A stretch of 64,000 nucleotides of DNA from Gnetum montanum (GCA_015680685.1 MNCI01013737.1:181797-245796); one strand, 5' to 3'; shown: positions 1-12,916, counted from the stretch's first letter. Program-made: numbers and translations. The notes: a model not told the origin generated them from the sequence alone.

Positions 1-490
1 CTCTAGTTACGTTTGAGTTCTCTAGTTGGCTCCAAACATCCCTTTGTGAGTCAGGTATTTTGACATCTTAGCAAATAGATCAGCACGCAGAAGAACTATG
101 GCTATACTGCCGGTGTAAGTAGTGTCTCTTTGGCATTTCATAACCTATTTTACTCCTTTCAAATAAGGCAAATAATCAAATTTGTGACCTCGGGGCAGTG
201 CATTTTCTCACCCAAGTTTTTTCTGCTATTTCGTTCCTATTATCGTTGTTTTGCACCATTTTCTCCATTTCTACATTTATTGATCATCGATTTACCTCAC
301 ATGTCTCATTTTCGAAACAATGTTTACATAAGGTTAAGATACACCGATTAAGTCCCTCTTTGATCGACTAGACCATTCAAGGTGCCTCACTTCCATTTTT
401 CTCCAGCATGACCCTCACACAGATTTAGGGTTAAACTATTTGCCTGGCAACCTCTCGGTGTTCTAGCCACTCACGTTTTCAGTTGCTACA
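1..490 (+). repeat. E1 5' LTR, 3' part only
   Basis: The window opens inside this LTR. It ends with the TTGCTACA terminus shared by the family, followed by six bases and then the primer-binding site. The sequence before the terminus (about 355-490) aligns with LTR ends of E2 and E3, including a conserved stretch around CCAGCATGRCCCTCAC. U3 and the promoter lie outside the window. Confidence 0.8.
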
Positions 491-496
491 GTTTTT

Positions 497-515
497 TGGC
501 ACTAGAAGGAGGGCC
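497..515 (+). other. E1 primer-binding site
   Basis: TGGCACTAGAAGGAGGGCC begins with TGG, the complement of a tRNA 3' CCA end, and lies six bases inside the LTR end. The same 19-mer with small changes occurs at the equivalent place in E2 to E6. I do not name the priming tRNA. Confidence 0.8.
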
Positions 516-747
516 TTTTGGTGCCTTTTTTGTGTTCTATGGGTAGTCCTGCATGCTCTCTATACCCCATCATGCACTAGCGTAAACATAACACCCTTTC
601 GTGGTTGTTTGCACATAGTGTGGTGTAGATTGGTCGCAACGACAGTTCCTTTGGAACCCGACAGGATGAAAAGCCTTCGATCTCCATTTGATTTCTGTGT
701 TTTTAGTTTTCAATCTTCCCTTTTTACCATGCAAGATGATTCCAACA
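516..747 (+). other. E1 untranslated leader with one leader unit
   Basis: This is the transcribed region between the PBS and gag. It contains one copy of the leader unit that is present four times in E3, E4 and E5. Inside the unit is an imperfect stem-loop, with AGCGTAAAC near 579 pairing with GTTTGCAC near 607. No gene is seen in it. Confidence 0.6.
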
Positions 748-3660
748 ATGACTGTTATTTCCACCTTGAGCCTTGAGGCTCCTTTCTCAGCCCAAAGCAT
801 CATGGGTGATGAGCGGCCACCTAGCCTGATGTTGGTGCCATGCTAGTCCCTTAGGATTTGACATTTTTCACCCAAGTTCTTGGCACAAGACGTAGAGTAT
901 TACAAATTCATATGCACAAAGATCCAAGAAAATTTTCCCCTGGATCACCAAGAACTCGAGCACAAATGTAATTTCAAGTTCCTTCATCATAATGGGAGGG
1001 AGTTTGTCCCTACCCCTGACATTGTGATCCCCTTGACAGAGACGTATTAGTGTATCCTCAATCAGCTGCTATGAGTTAGTAAGCCTAGGGAGCAGGACAT
1101 GGCATCCCATTATGATGAAGTGTTTTAGGATGGACAAGAAGATCTAGACTTCAAGTACGAGGGGGGATTGCCAGACTTACCCTATAACAATCCCTTCCAC
1201 CACAGTCTTCAGGTCCAACCCCCTTTTTGTGGGACTCCCTTTGTGATCACCATGAATGTGCCTCAATCTATGCTTTCATCAGCCATGGGAAGACATCCTG
1301 CATCCTCAGTGTATTAGCAGGTGCCTTCCTCAATTTCATACCTAGGCACTCTCCCCCCTAATTCTGTCCCATCCTTATATCAAGCACCGATTATACCCAC
1401 CTTGCCTCACATACACACTGCATCTACTTCACAGCTTCCTAGAGCCTTCGCTCCTATTTCATTATCTGCATCTATTCCATCATCAGTGGCTGGCCTAGTC
1501 CCAATTGCATGGTGGACTCTAGCCACTTTGCTCCCTGTTTCGCAGCCCCACCAGATGTCACATTACTCTTACCACCAAGCATATCAAGTCCCACAGGCAT
1601 TGCAACCAAGTGAGGGACTGTGGGCCATTCCATCGATCATGCAAATGACTAACCCCGTAGCACCACCACTGGTCACCACTCTAGAAGCATCACCCACTGG
1701 GTGGTGAACCTCATAAGTAGCATCCTTCACAAGGGTAGCCTTAACGGCCCCCCCATGAGCTAAGCCACTACCCTTACTATGCCACAAATGGTGGTTGCTG
1801 CTACAACCTGACAACCATTTGTGTCATCTCTGGGTCTGGATATCTAGACCCTCACCAAAGAGATCAAGAATTTCAAAGCCATCAATTCTGACATGGTGCA
1901 GGTCATGGATTTCTACTATGAAGACCCCATTAGCCTAATGGTTCCTATGCTTACATTACCCCTTGGGATGCCACTTTCCCAATTCATAAAATACAATGGG
2001 TAGGACGACCCTAACACACATTTAGTCATATTTAGATCTGAATCTTCATTGTTGCAATAATGGTTGCATACCATTATTCGTGTCTTTGCTATGTTCCTAA
2101 TAGGTAAAGCTTTAGACTAGTATTGCATGCTCCTGTGCACCTCCATCTCAACACTAGAGGAGCTCTTAACCTAGTTTGTGACCCTCTTCAAGTATAACCT
2201 GAAGCTCAAAGTCACATTGTATCAGTTGATGGGAGTTAAGCAAGACCCACTAGAGTCGGTGCAAAGGTTTATACAACGGTGGAGCACCACCTTGAATGAG
2301 ATCCATGAGCCTATCATGGAGGCCCATTTGCTGGCCATCTTTAAGGGGGTGATGAATGATTTCATCAAATCCAAGCTATACTACCTATCCCTGTGCTCTC
2401 TTAGTCAAGATTTTTCTTAGACAAAAAGCATTCAAGATGTGGTCAAAGCTACTAAGGATTTGGCCTATGTCACGTATAAGAATGCATACAATAAAAAGGA
2501 TAAAGAGAAGGGCAAGGCTGCAATGGCCATGGTGGCCACCATGGAAAACGAGGCCAAGCCCAACAACAACAATAACAAGAAAGAGGCCACAATGCCAACT
2601 AACCCTACGCCTAGCCCAAGTAACACTACCCAACCCTCTACGTCGGCACCAGAGGCAACCACCCTACCTAAACCCAACTTCTAGCATAAAGCACTCCAAG
2701 TACACCCCTCTACCTATCAAGCCTTTAGAACTTTTGAAGAAATTGTTAGGGGCTTTGTACATGCAACATAAGCGGATGTCAGAGGAGGTGACCAAACAAC
2801 AGCAGCGGTATTACAAACTCCTTAGGAACCCCTCCTTGGCTATGCCAACAAGCCTCCAATTCCTAATAGCTTTAGGCTAGAGCGGTTCTGTGACTACCAT
2901 CAACTTTGTGGTCATGACACGGATTATTGTCTAGCCTTAAAAGATGACATTTAATGGATTATTGATCAGGGGAAGTTGGTGCTAGATGAAAGTAACCTTG
3001 TCTACCCTGAAGATCAATCCATGCATGTTTAAAAGTACCCCCTCAATGCTAACAATGCAGGGTACATTATCAACACCACTAGCATAGATGGTAATCTGGA
3101 ACGGCTACAGTAGCCATTTCTGGTTTATGTACCTTAACGTAGCGTAGCAGCACCAACAATAGTAAAAAAGACTCTGCAACAGCCATTTGTTCTCAATGTC
3201 CCTCCTCGGACATCCGCCCCTACACCCTTTGTAGTTAAAACTACACCACCACCTACACTAACTCCACAAACACCATTCATCATTAGGGAGCCAAAACGTT
3301 CAACTGCCCCCATCACACAAAACCAACATAAGACAACATCATAGCCTTCCCGTTCAAGGAAATAGGAAGAGCATCTGATGAATGAAATGGCCAAGGAATG
3401 TACTACCCCAGGTCCTTCCAAGCCTACCCCTTCATCCTCTGTATCTACACCTATCTCATCACAAAAAGTTAATGCCACTACACACACATGATCATCGCCA
3501 CCCCACCCAAAGGGGTCTAGCCCCAAACCCAAAATAGCTCCTCCTCAAGAAATTCGTATTCTAGGACGAATGGAGGAAGAGAAGGGTGGTAAATAATAGG
3601 AAGGTGGACAGGAACTCCTAAACACTCTTACTCAGGTAAAATAGGCTCTAAAAAAAAAGA
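748..3660 (+). pseudogene. E1 gag, decayed
   Basis: Structural capsid/nucleocapsid protein of the element. The start at 748 is chosen because ATG opens the same N-terminal reading as E2 and E5. An N-terminal piece ends in a motif like KFLHHNGREFVPTPD. A variable Pro/Thr-rich stretch follows (about 1300-1800). The Retrotrans_gag-like core is at about 1900-2420, with FIQRWSTTLNEI and KSKLYYL. A Lys/Asn-rich linker precedes a zinc-knuckle-like motif, FCDYHQLCGHDTDYC, near 2890-2935. Numerous in-frame stops, such as NG-stop-DDP near 2000 and ALD-stop-YC near 2118, plus frame changes make it non-functional. The C-terminal part is a Pro/Thr linker into protease. Confidence 0.8.
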
Positions 3661-4513
3661 ACACAACCTTGAGCCTGTACGACCTAGTAATGGCTTCCAC
3701 TGCACATCGCGAGGCTTTGGTTCACATGTTAATGTCCATACCAGTTGATGAAAACATGCTGATAGAGGTGAAAGGAATCCATTTGGTTATGCTTCCTTCT
3801 ACACTCGAAGAACAATGACCATCCTAGTTGAAATTCCATGAAGAGTCCATTAAGGAAGACCTTGAAAAGGGTCAGGCGATGACAGCACCCCTATTCATCA
3901 TAATTCGGGTTGGCCAACACAAGATCCAAAGAATACACGTTGATGATGGGGATGCTACAAACATCATCCTATTCCCCATAGTGGACAAATTGGGTTTGGT
4001 GGACCAAATCAAACCCATGACAATGTCATGTTTAAAGTCATTCAATGGGGCACAACTAGTGGTTAAAGGCACTATCCACATTAACTTTGTGGTAGGGGAC
4101 TAGTTCCCTACAAGTGCAACGTTTATCATGGTGGAAGAGATGCTTGGGTTTAACCTAATCTTGGGGAGGTCATGGTTAGCCCAACTTAGGGCTATCTCTT
4201 CACCCATACATCAGGAAATCCACCTACCTTACGTAGACAGGGAGGTGGTGATCCACGATGACAAAGTATCAACCCACATGATAAATAACATAGATATGGA
4301 GCAAAGTTCATAGGTCATAACCTCTGAGAATGAAGCACTATTTTTGCCGAAGCCAATTGCTTGACAAAAGAGCTAGCCTAAGATGCTAGCTTAGAAAATG
4401 AAACTGTGTGGGTTGAATTTCCTTTTCAAGCGATAGACAATGATAAAGAAGAATATCGCAACGAAGGCTGTCAGCCTTATGCATCACCAAACCCATGGTG
4501 GGTTAGAAAGTAG
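3661..4513 (+). pseudogene. E1 aspartic protease region, decayed
   Basis: Retropepsin domain of the Gag-Pro polyprotein. After the conserved LSLYDLVMAS segment, the active-site loop reads HVDDGDATN near 3937-3965; other copies read VDDGA. The motif GFNLILGRSWLAQL near 4147-4190 and SSPIHQEIHLPY follow, as in all copies. The polyprotein ends with a conserved short tail, PWWVRK-stop, at 4513. There are stops at 4102 and 4312. Bases 4514-4678 hold nothing I recognise. Confidence 0.78.
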
Positions 4514-4678
4514 CTGTGAGAATAATCACTACTCGTGTAGTGTAACAACTCCACTACTCCTTACCCAATTCACACTCATTATACATTTATTCCTTCTTTG
4601 CTTCACATTCAGTCATCTAGGCTAAGTGTCTAACTCATTGTTTAAAGCGTTTACATCACATCCACTGTTTACATTACA

Positions 4679-4890
4679 CCATGGCCCGCTAAGGCCTAAA
4701 ATTGGAAAAATTTTGCCTTATCATCATCCAATAGCCAAAAATGGCTTAAAACTATCAATCGCCTAAAAGGACTTAAAACTATCAATGGCTTGAAGTGGCC
4801 CGAAATGTCCTAAAACTAGCGATGGCCCAAAATGGCCTTAAACTATATCCATGGCCTGAAATGGCCTAAAACTAATGAGAAGCTCCTAAC
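4679..4890 (+). repeat. E1 GGCC/TTAAACTA short-repeat block
   Basis: About seven degenerate copies of a 25-30 bp unit, consensus near ATGGCCCGAAATGGCC then TTAAAACTA. The same block follows gag-pro in E2, E3, E5 and E6. It lies between the stop of gag-pro and the 3' end of the antisense gene in the complete copies. Bases 4891-5084 are A/T-rich with poly-A runs and no gene. Confidence 0.8.
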
Positions 4891-5084
4891 AAATTCAATT
4901 CATAAATAAAAAGAGAATAAAATAAAATAAAAATAAATACAACACATAACACATAAGTAAGATAAATTTCTTGATATTCCATTTTTTCTTTCTTTCACAA
5001 ATTAATAATGTTTGTAACATGCTTTGAATTCAAATAAAATGATTAGCTGCTACGCTACAATCCTTCGCCCACTCCATTGTTCCC

Positions 5085-6361
5085 TGAAACACTGTGAAAT
5101 TTTGAGGCCTTGAAGACTCAGCAAAGTCTTGAAGTTTAGGCAAGGATCTTCACAAGTGCAGCATCAAGACATCTGAGTGATGGAAACAACAAAAATAGTG
5201 ACACATCTTAGCAAGTTTTCTTTTTTTGGCTAAGGGCCTGCTATGTTACACTACGCAGCTCAACATAGCAGACTTTAGGAGGATAGAATAGAACAGGGGA
5301 TGCACAGTGACAACAATTCAACTTTGCAAGTTAGCCATATGCCAAAAATCTTAACTTTTGGCATATTACGCCACGTCATGCTATGAAGCGTAACACAAGT
5401 AGCACAGTTGACTTAGCCGTAGTAGCAAGGATAATGAAATTGAAGCAGTAGCAGTCATTATGCCATGATACGCTTCCCAACATATCATAGTGTAGTCGTG
5501 GGATAGGTTATTACCAAAGATCTGGAAATCCTTCAATGCTAAAGAAAAAGGTGGTTACGCTATCCTACACTTCAAAGCGTAGTACAGTGTAGCATTACAA
5601 GCTTCAGCTACAACACATTAGGTTAACAATATTCTATGGGCCTAGGACACGTGTCATCTAAACTGCGTTCTTCTTCTAACCCTAATCTTATAAATACCCC
5701 AATGGACAATTCTTAAAGGGTTAGCAATTATTGATAGTTTTGGCAAAAATTGGCAAGATGACAAGAAAGAGTTGACAATAGGAGAACATCGACAGTGACA
5801 GAGAGAAGATTTTGACCAAAGACTTCAAGTTAGCAAACACTTTACTTTGATCCTGACTCCCTTGCACCCAGATTGGCTAGTGAACAAGGTAGATTGGCCT
5901 TTGCTTATTTAATCTCTAAATAGCTTCTTGTTGGTGGCAGACAATTTGTCCAAACCGAAGTCTTCTTGTAAATCCTGTTGTATTCATCATATTTATCTAT
6001 AAGGTGGATCCTAGATCTTAGAATCATGCATGTTCCAAATTCAATTTATTGCACCCTATTTACATTGAATTTTACAATCATTTTGCATAGTTTACATCTC
6101 CTTCATTACCTTCAAGAGCCAATCTTGGAGTAGATCTCATTTTCTCATCAATCGATATTATATTCTCATATCAAATCATTGCCTCGTTACATGATCGTTG
6201 ACAAGTTTACTGACTAAGTAAGTCCCTGTCTAATTGACAAGACTGTTCAAGGCACCTTGGATTCATTTTTTCCAGCATGGCCCTCACGCGGATCTACAGT
6301 TAGAACTGTGACACGGAAATCCTTTTAGTGTTTCTAACAACCAACGTTTTTCATTGTTACA
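5085..6361 (+). repeat. E2 5' LTR
   Basis: About 1.28 kb. It starts TGAAACACTGTGAAATTTTG and ends TTGTTACA, followed by the PBS. It contains several imperfect inverted repeats built from GCTACGCTA-like words (for example around 5230-5275 and 5560-5605) and a TATAAATA box. It is shorter than the 1.56-1.68 kb LTRs of E3 to E5. Confidence 0.85.
5689..5696 (+). promoter_or_regulatory. E2 LTR TATA box
   Basis: TATAAATA inside the LTR, at the position equivalent to TATA boxes in the E3, E4, E5 and E6 LTRs. It probably directs the genomic RNA. Confidence 0.65.
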
Positions 6362-6367
6362 GTTTTC

Positions 6368-6386
6368 TGGTGCTAGAAGGAGGGCC
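6368..6386 (+). other. E2 primer-binding site
   Basis: TGGTGCTAGAAGGAGGGCC, six bases after the LTR end. It is used here as the family reference. Confidence 0.85.
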
Positions 6387-6616
6387 TAAACCTCCGATTT
6401 GCATTTCATAGGTAGTCCTGTAAGCTATCTGTACCCATTATCGACTAGCATAAACGTGATACCTCTGTGGTCGTTTACGTGATCGTGTGATACGTATCGG
6501 TTGCTTTGACGATTCCTCTGGAATCCAGCAGGACAGAAAGCCCACGTTTGCCTTTAGTCCTCTTTTTCCTTCATGATCTTTATTCTTGTTATCATTTCGT
6601 TCTAACTATGTTAAAA
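6387..6616 (+). other. E2 leader, one leader unit
   Basis: Noncoding leader with a single unit containing the pair AGCATAAAC and CGTTTACG (about 6448-6480), a weakened form of the leader stem-loop. No ORF of note. Confidence 0.55.
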
Positions 6617-9529
6617 ATGGCTACAACAACTACCATAGTTCCCACTTCTAGTCTCGAAATCCCCTTGACGATGTAGGCTATGCCTGCTGCTATCGAGTCA
6701 CCGACTAGCCTAGTGTAGCTACGTCGGTCTCTCAGGATTCAAAACAAAGAGCCTAAGGGACATGCTTAGAAAATGCAACATTACAACTTCCTTTGTGCCA
6801 AACTTATGGCAAATCTGCCTATGTACGTAGAGGAACTGAAAGAGAAATGTGAATACGAGTTCATCTACTATAACGGGAAAGAATTCATTCCTTCACTTAA
6901 TGCTTCCATACCCCTGACAGACTAGCAATAGTTGATGCTGGATCAACTATTAATGGCTTGGGAATTAAAAAAACAATGAGATGTGGTATTTCGTGATGAA
7001 GCATTCCATGATGGGTAGGAGGACCTAGATGCCCACTTCAAGGGAGGTAGTCATGCTAGCTTTGTTATGGCTCCCCCTCCACAACGTCCCCTGCAAATTC
7101 GCTTTTTATGGTCACTATGTTGTTATCGTTGTCTACTGCCAACCGTGTCATGCATGCATCACATTGACATTTTTTCTCTCCGGCTACCTTTCCGAATGTC
7201 ATCCCTTTGCAAACCATTCTTCTGTGGTTACAGTTAGCCAACCCATTGCATCGCATACCTACGCCTACGTCATCGTATGTACACGTATAACTACTTCCCA
7301 ATTATATACAGCTTCTACATCCATCTTAGCTTTTGCTCCCGCACCACCATCCACGGCAGGACCCACCACTATCGCATGGTGGGCTCCAAATACATCACCC
7401 CCTGTTGCATAGCCTATGTAGATGTCCTATCTCACTCACCATCAAAACCAAGTCTCGCAAGTAGTAAATTTGACTATAGGGTCATTGTCTATGCCCCCAG
7501 CTATGCAAATAGCATACCCGATAGCACAATCGATGATAGTCACCCTACCTGGACCACCTATCGGGTGGTGGATGACACAGGTAGTACAACCTGTAGGGAC
7601 AGTTTTGACTACATTGCCCACAAGCCATGCTGCTGCCCCTATCCTGCCATCCATCATGGATTCCCTTGCTATTCCACAACCAACCTCTTCATCCTTAGGT
7701 CTGGATCAAGCCTTCCAGCTTATTCAAACACTTACCAAGGAGGTTAAACGCCTCAAGGCTACCAGTTATGACACAGTACAGGTCATGGATTTCTACCATG
7801 ATGATCCTATCAGTCTAATAGTACCCATCTTGTCATTACCTCCTAGGATGCCACTTCCCCATTTTACAAAATACAATGGGGAAGGTGATCCTAACACTCA
7901 TCTAGTTATCTTCAGGTCAGAGTCATTATTGTTGCAACAATGACTACATACCATCATCTGTGTCTTTGCTACATCCCTAACGGGTAAAGCTTTAGATTGG
8001 TATCATGCACTTCCACGCTCTTCCATCTCGACCCTGGAAGAGCTGCTGACTCAATTCGTGACTTGTTTCAAATATAACCTGAAACTAGAGGTCACACTAA
8101 ATCCACTTGAGCCAGTCCAAAAGTTTATACAGCAATGGAGCACCACCTTGAATAAAATTCGTGAACCCATCGCGGAGGCCCATCTATTGGCAATCTTCAA
8201 GGGGGTAGTTAATGACTTTATTAAGTCTAAACTGTATTACCTTACTCCCCGCTCCCTCAGTCAAGCCTTCACTCAGACTAAGAGCATTCAAGATGCGGAC
8301 GAGGCTAGCAAAGACCCAACATAAGTGGTCTATAAAAATGCCCAAAACAAGAGAAAAGACAAGGGCAAGGCTATAGCAACAATGGTAGCAGCCGTGGCCA
8401 AAGGGGTCAAAAAGAAAAATAACAAGAAGAAGGTATCTACGGTGCCTGCTAAGGCCACAACTAGCTTAAACAACACTAATCAAGAAACAACACCTGCCCT
8501 TGATGCGTCCCCTTAGCTGAAGCCTAATTTTGAGTAAACATCGCTCAAAATACACAGCTCTACCTGTAAAGCCTTCAAAACTTCTGAAGCAACTACTGGG
8601 AACTAGCCACATTCAACATAAGAAGGTGTCTGAGGAGGCTCGAAAGTGCCACAAACGGCATTGTGAGCTACTCAAGAATCCCTCATTGGCCCTACCTAAC
8701 GAACCACCAGTCCCCAAGAACTTCAGGCTAGATTTTTTTTGCAACTACCACCAGCTATGTGGTCATGACACAAATTACTGTTGGGCATTGAAAGATGACA
8801 TTCAACACATGATCGACCAAGGTAAGTTGATCGTAGAAAACAGTAGTCCTGTTCGTCTAGAAAACTAGTCTATGCATGTGTACCAAGACCCGTTGAATGC
8901 AAATAATGCAAGGTACACTATCAACATGATTGATATGGATGGAAATGGTCCAGTACTTCTGTAGAAATCCTTCATATTGCATGTGCCTCCTCACCCACCT
9001 TAGACAACAAGCCTATCAACATCGACGGGTGCTGCTTAGCGACAACCTTTTATCCTCCGAGTCCTATCTTAGACCTTTGTTCCATAGCCGACTTTCAGTA
9101 AAGTTGTGGCCCAACCCATGTCCACACTTAGGGCACCCTTTGTCATCAGGGTGCTAAAGCCATCAATTGCTCTTGATATGCAAGGGAAATTCTCTATGTC
9201 AACACCCCAATTGCAACCTACTAGGAAAGGAGAAGGGTGTGTGACAGATAACATAGCCAAGGTCCGCCTTACGCTGGGGTTTCCTAAGTCTACGCCCCTT
9301 ACCTCGGTGTCCTTGGTCGCATCTTCCTTTAAAAAAGATGATGTTACGCAGATGTGGTCATCTTCTCCCTGCCCAAGAAAACATAGTCCTTAACCAGAAA
9401 CTGTTCCTCCTCGAGAGATCCATCTCTTGGGATGAATGGAAGAAGAGAAGGGCAATAAATGACCAGATCATGGGCATGATCTCCTCAACTCTTTTATGCA
9501 AGTTAAGTAGGCTCTCAAATAGAAAAATA
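6617..9529 (+). pseudogene. E2 gag, decayed
   Basis: ATG at 6617 opens an N-terminal piece that includes FIYYNGKEFIPSL. A Pro/Thr/Ser-rich spacer runs to about 7740. The gag core begins near MDFYHDDPISLIV (7788), passes RFKYNL-type and FIQQWSTTLNKIREP segments and ends after KSKLYYLTPRSLSQAF (about 8270). A basic linker and a zinc-knuckle-like FFCNYHQLCGHDTNYC (about 8735-8785) follow. The reading is among the cleaner gag copies but has stops, such as at 7942 and 8322, and at least one frame change. The spacer towards protease is Pro/Ser-rich. Confidence 0.8.
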
Positions 9530-10332
9530 AAATGTTGAGCCTATATGACTTGCTGATGACATCCCAAAAGCATTATGAAGCCATGGTTCACATGCTAGCA
9601 TCCATACCCATGGACAAAAGCTTGCCAGCAGATGAAGAAGCAATCCATTCGATCTTGCTTTTCCTCACTGCTAAATAACCATGGCCTTTCCAACTGATAT
9701 TCCATGATGAGTCCATTAAAGATGACCGAAAAAAAGGTCAGGTAACAACAGCATCCATGTTCATCACTATCCGGGTCAGCCAATATAGGATCCGGAGGGT
9801 ACACATAGATGATGGGGCCACTACCACTGTCATTTCATTTTCCATAGTGGACAAACTGGGTTTGATCGACCAGATCAATCTCACAACAACATCATGGTTG
9901 AAGTCATTTAATGGGGCATGGGTGCAAGTTAAGGGAATAGTGCAGATCAACTTTATAGTAGGGGATAAATTCCCAACAAATGTAGTGTTCATCATTATCA
10001 AGGAGATGCCTAGTTTCAACCTAATCTTAGGGAGGTCTTGGTTGGCTCAGTTAAGGGTCATCTCATCACCCATTCATCAAGAAATACACTTGCCCTATGT
10101 GGGAGAGGAAGTGATCATCCATAGTGATAAGATGACTCCTCAAGCTGTCAACAACATGGAGATGGAACAGGGTTCAGAGATTGAAATCCTCAAGGATCAA
10201 ACCCCTATCCCAACAGTTGAACAGGCTAAAACAGTGGCCAATGAAAACTTGACTTGGGCTGAACTACCCTTCCAGGGAGGAGATGGTAGTGTAGAGGAGT
10301 GTTGTAACAAGCCTCCTCATCCATACACATAG
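9530..10332 (+). pseudogene. E2 aspartic protease region
   Basis: The longest open protease stretch is 9757-10332. The active-site loop VHIDDGATTTVISF is near 9800-9840. IVDKLGLIDQI follows, then FNLILGRSWLAQL near 10015-10055 and SSPIHQEIHLPY. The C-terminal tail with WAELPFQGG precedes the stop. Upstream, the conserved LSLYDL segment is present, but a stop at 9678 separates it from the core. Confidence 0.8.
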
Positions 10333-10488
10333 CTAAATTAGAATGATCAAGAAGTAGCTACAAAATTAACAAATGAATACGTCATCATAACATGTTAGGT
10401 CGGTCCACATTACTTACTATTACACTGTTTACATTCGTTATTGTTTTAAGTTACATTGCTTATTGTTACGCTTCTGAAACTATTCCTA

Positions 10489-10647
10489 GTCCGAAATGGC
10501 CTTCAACTAGTTACGACCTGCTACGGCCTAAAACTAGCAATTCTGTTTATTATTTTTCATGTATGATGACCCAGCCCAAAATGGCCTTAAACTATCAGTG
10601 GCCTGAAATGGCCTTAAACTATCAATGGCCCGCAGTGACCTTAAACG
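10489..10647 (+). repeat. E2 GGCC/TTAAACTA repeats, first cluster
   Basis: Five or so copies of CCGAAATGGCCTTAAACTA-like units after gag-pro. They lie about 110 bp from the stop codon of the antisense gene, which reads towards them. Confidence 0.8.
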
Positions 10648-10754
10648 TGTAACCTTTCTGATGATGCATTTCTCTTCATAAACATCAAAAAAAAAGGAAA
10701 TTTTATCCTTTATTCCCTTTCGTTACAACAAAATTTTTGGCCAATATTGCTATG

Positions 10755-12916
10755 CTACACATCCCCTTTGTTACCACCTCCATCTGTGCCATTCAAATCC
10801 ACATCCGCCTCATGAGGATTTTCCTCATAGGGGCCTTCTTTAGGTGGTCTCTCTTCATGGGGGCGATCCTCTCTGTGAGGCTCTTCCTCATGGGAATCCT
10901 CTTCTTGTCGATTCTACAATTTGACATGAAGCAAACATTAGCATCACCATCAAAATTAGGCGTGAGAATAATACAACAGTTGCATAGCTTACCTGTGATG
11001 GCCCTACATTGGTCACGAAAGGAATTTGTTCCAGGTCGACTGACAGGCGTCGCATAATCTCATCCTCAGTGAGCTTTGCACAAACACCATCTCCTAGATT
11101 AGTTCCAACCTTTACCTTCCCCCTTTTCCACAAGAGTTCACCATGATGGTTTAGGAAAAAAGAAAGGGATAGTAGTCTCCCTGCTAGGGAGGGTCATCTC
11201 TCTCTTAGGGAAAGTACTCACTATCACTTGCTCCTTAAACTTTTCATATGCTCCAGAAGCACTAATGACATCAAGGAATAGCTAGAGGGACCGCGCTTCA
11301 ACCGCGGAATCCCTATAATGTTGGCGATAGGTAGCACATTCTTGTTTATACATGTGCTTATGATTTTTCTATGCCTACCCCCATTCTTGGACCCTCACAC
11401 TAAAGTCCTTCCAGTCTTGGTTCTTCTGGGCTAGGAGATCCATTTGCATCCATTGCTCAATGAGCTCACAGCTGGCTTGGACATTGTTCCTGACGACCAT
11501 CCAATAGCAGGCGTAGTTAATCACAGTTATCCATCAATTCCCATCATTGGTATCTCGAGCTTGCAGAAATTCATTCCTGGACTCAAGGTTCTCAACCCTA
11601 GTAGTTAGGTCCATTTTCTCTTTTTCTGCTTTCTGCAACCTCTTCTAGAGATCTTCATTGATGTTTTAACTATCCCATAGAGAATGGGCCAAGCACAATG
11701 CACATTTATGCTTTTCATCATAAACATGGCATGGCACTCCAATCACCTTTGGTGAGGGTTTAGGGATAGCGTTTACGTTGATAGGCTCTTTAGGATCCCA
11801 TTTGAGGCAAGATGCTATGACATGAAGATGAAAATTAAATGCCAACAGGATAACATAATGTCACAATTTCAATGATTCCTACGTAAAAATAGTGATGTAC
11901 CAATCTTAGGATTGATTCGCTCCAAGAAACCGATCATATCATTCATGATCCCTTCCATCTACAGCCTTGATTGACCCATCCATTAGGAATGTTAAGATAC
12001 TCTGTGACGATCCAACTAGCAGTGTTTCCAGGATGATGCTGGCCATCTTGGATGATAGATGCGACCAAATAATTACGCTAAAGTTACACAAAAAAAATTG
12101 TAGGAACTCCCGTGCGCCCTTCCGGAACCAAACCGCCTCTCCACCTACATGAGCATGGGGAGGAGGAACGTTGGCCACAGGGACATTTAGATAGCATAGA
12201 ATGCCCACAATGTCCAGAACGATCAGGATGGGCCTTAGTGTGACCCTTTACAATAAAACACATTACCATTAGAAAATAGTTTAGACATGATAACAATGCT
12301 GAAACAAATCGAAAGAGCTCACAAGAATTCGTTATGCAACACTGAGGTTCTTGCTACCTTGACACCCAGAAAATCATATGTTATGCTAGAGATGCACTAC
12401 CAAAACCACCCAAACCCTTGCGATGGTGCGAGGTCTGTCTATGATAATGGAAATAAAGGTAACACTGCATATTGCCCTAGCGTAACATGCAACCATTACG
12501 GGCAAGGCAACAAAACCACGCTTGCGCTACGTAAGGGTACAATAGCTAGACTCCTAACTAGTTATGTGTTGTGTTTTATAATATTATCCAAGATCACCTA
12601 AACCATTGCGACGGTGCAAGGTCTGTCCCTAATAACAACGATAGGGGTAATATTACAAACTTCCATAGTGTAACTAGCATAGGCAGGTATCGACACCCAG
12701 CATAGTGCACATCTTCGAAACAAATGTGAATTATGCACAATGACAACAAAAATAATCCAACGCATATATAACACAAGGAAGGTGAAGAATGAATTATTGG
12801 GCGAGTGGAGTAGCCTCCCGAGTTTTGACCCGCGCCTTCGAAATTCATCCCAAACTTTCTTGTACTTCATTGATCTTGGCCAACTTGGCATGTTTGCGTT
12901 CAGTCTTCAGTGCCAT
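10755..12916 (-). pseudogene. E2 antisense gene, internally deleted copy
   Basis: Opposite strand to gag-pol. Exon 1 has ATG at 12916 and starts MALKTERKHAKLAK, like E5. Exon 2 begins near 12245 after a TAAAG acceptor. It reads LIVLDIVGILCYLNVP and then VWFRKGAREFLQFF and IIWSHLSSKMASIILE, an FCP1/NIF-like signature. It then runs into the end of exon 6 (MNDMIGFLERINPKIG, donor near 11916), so most of exons 3-5 is missing. Exon 7 (about 10993-11825) has the coiled-coil region and CELIEQWMQMDLL. The donor CAG/GTAAGC at 10993 and exon 8 (10755-10913, 53 codons, an open acidic tail ending GNKGDV-stop) keep the same intron phase as E6. Stops and one frame change are visible. Confidence 0.75.

Larger units (their letters stand above)
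1..5084 (+). mobile_element. E1: 5' portion of a Tat-like Ty3/gypsy retrotransposon
   Basis: Outermost and probably oldest layer of the nest. It holds the end of a 5' LTR, a primer-binding site, leader, gag, protease and the GGCC/TTAAACTA repeat block. It then stops where the E2 LTR begins at 5085, preceded by TTCCC. The antisense gene, pol and 3' LTR of E1 are not in the window and are expected beyond its right end. Order and sequence match the other copies. Assignment to the Tat lineage rests on homology to copies here that retain pol with a second RNase H. Confidence 0.85.

Noticed and set aside
12287-12601. 104-codon plus-strand ORF in E2
   Set aside because: Lies across intron 1 and the exon 2 boundary of the antisense gene; no matching frame in E5 or E6.
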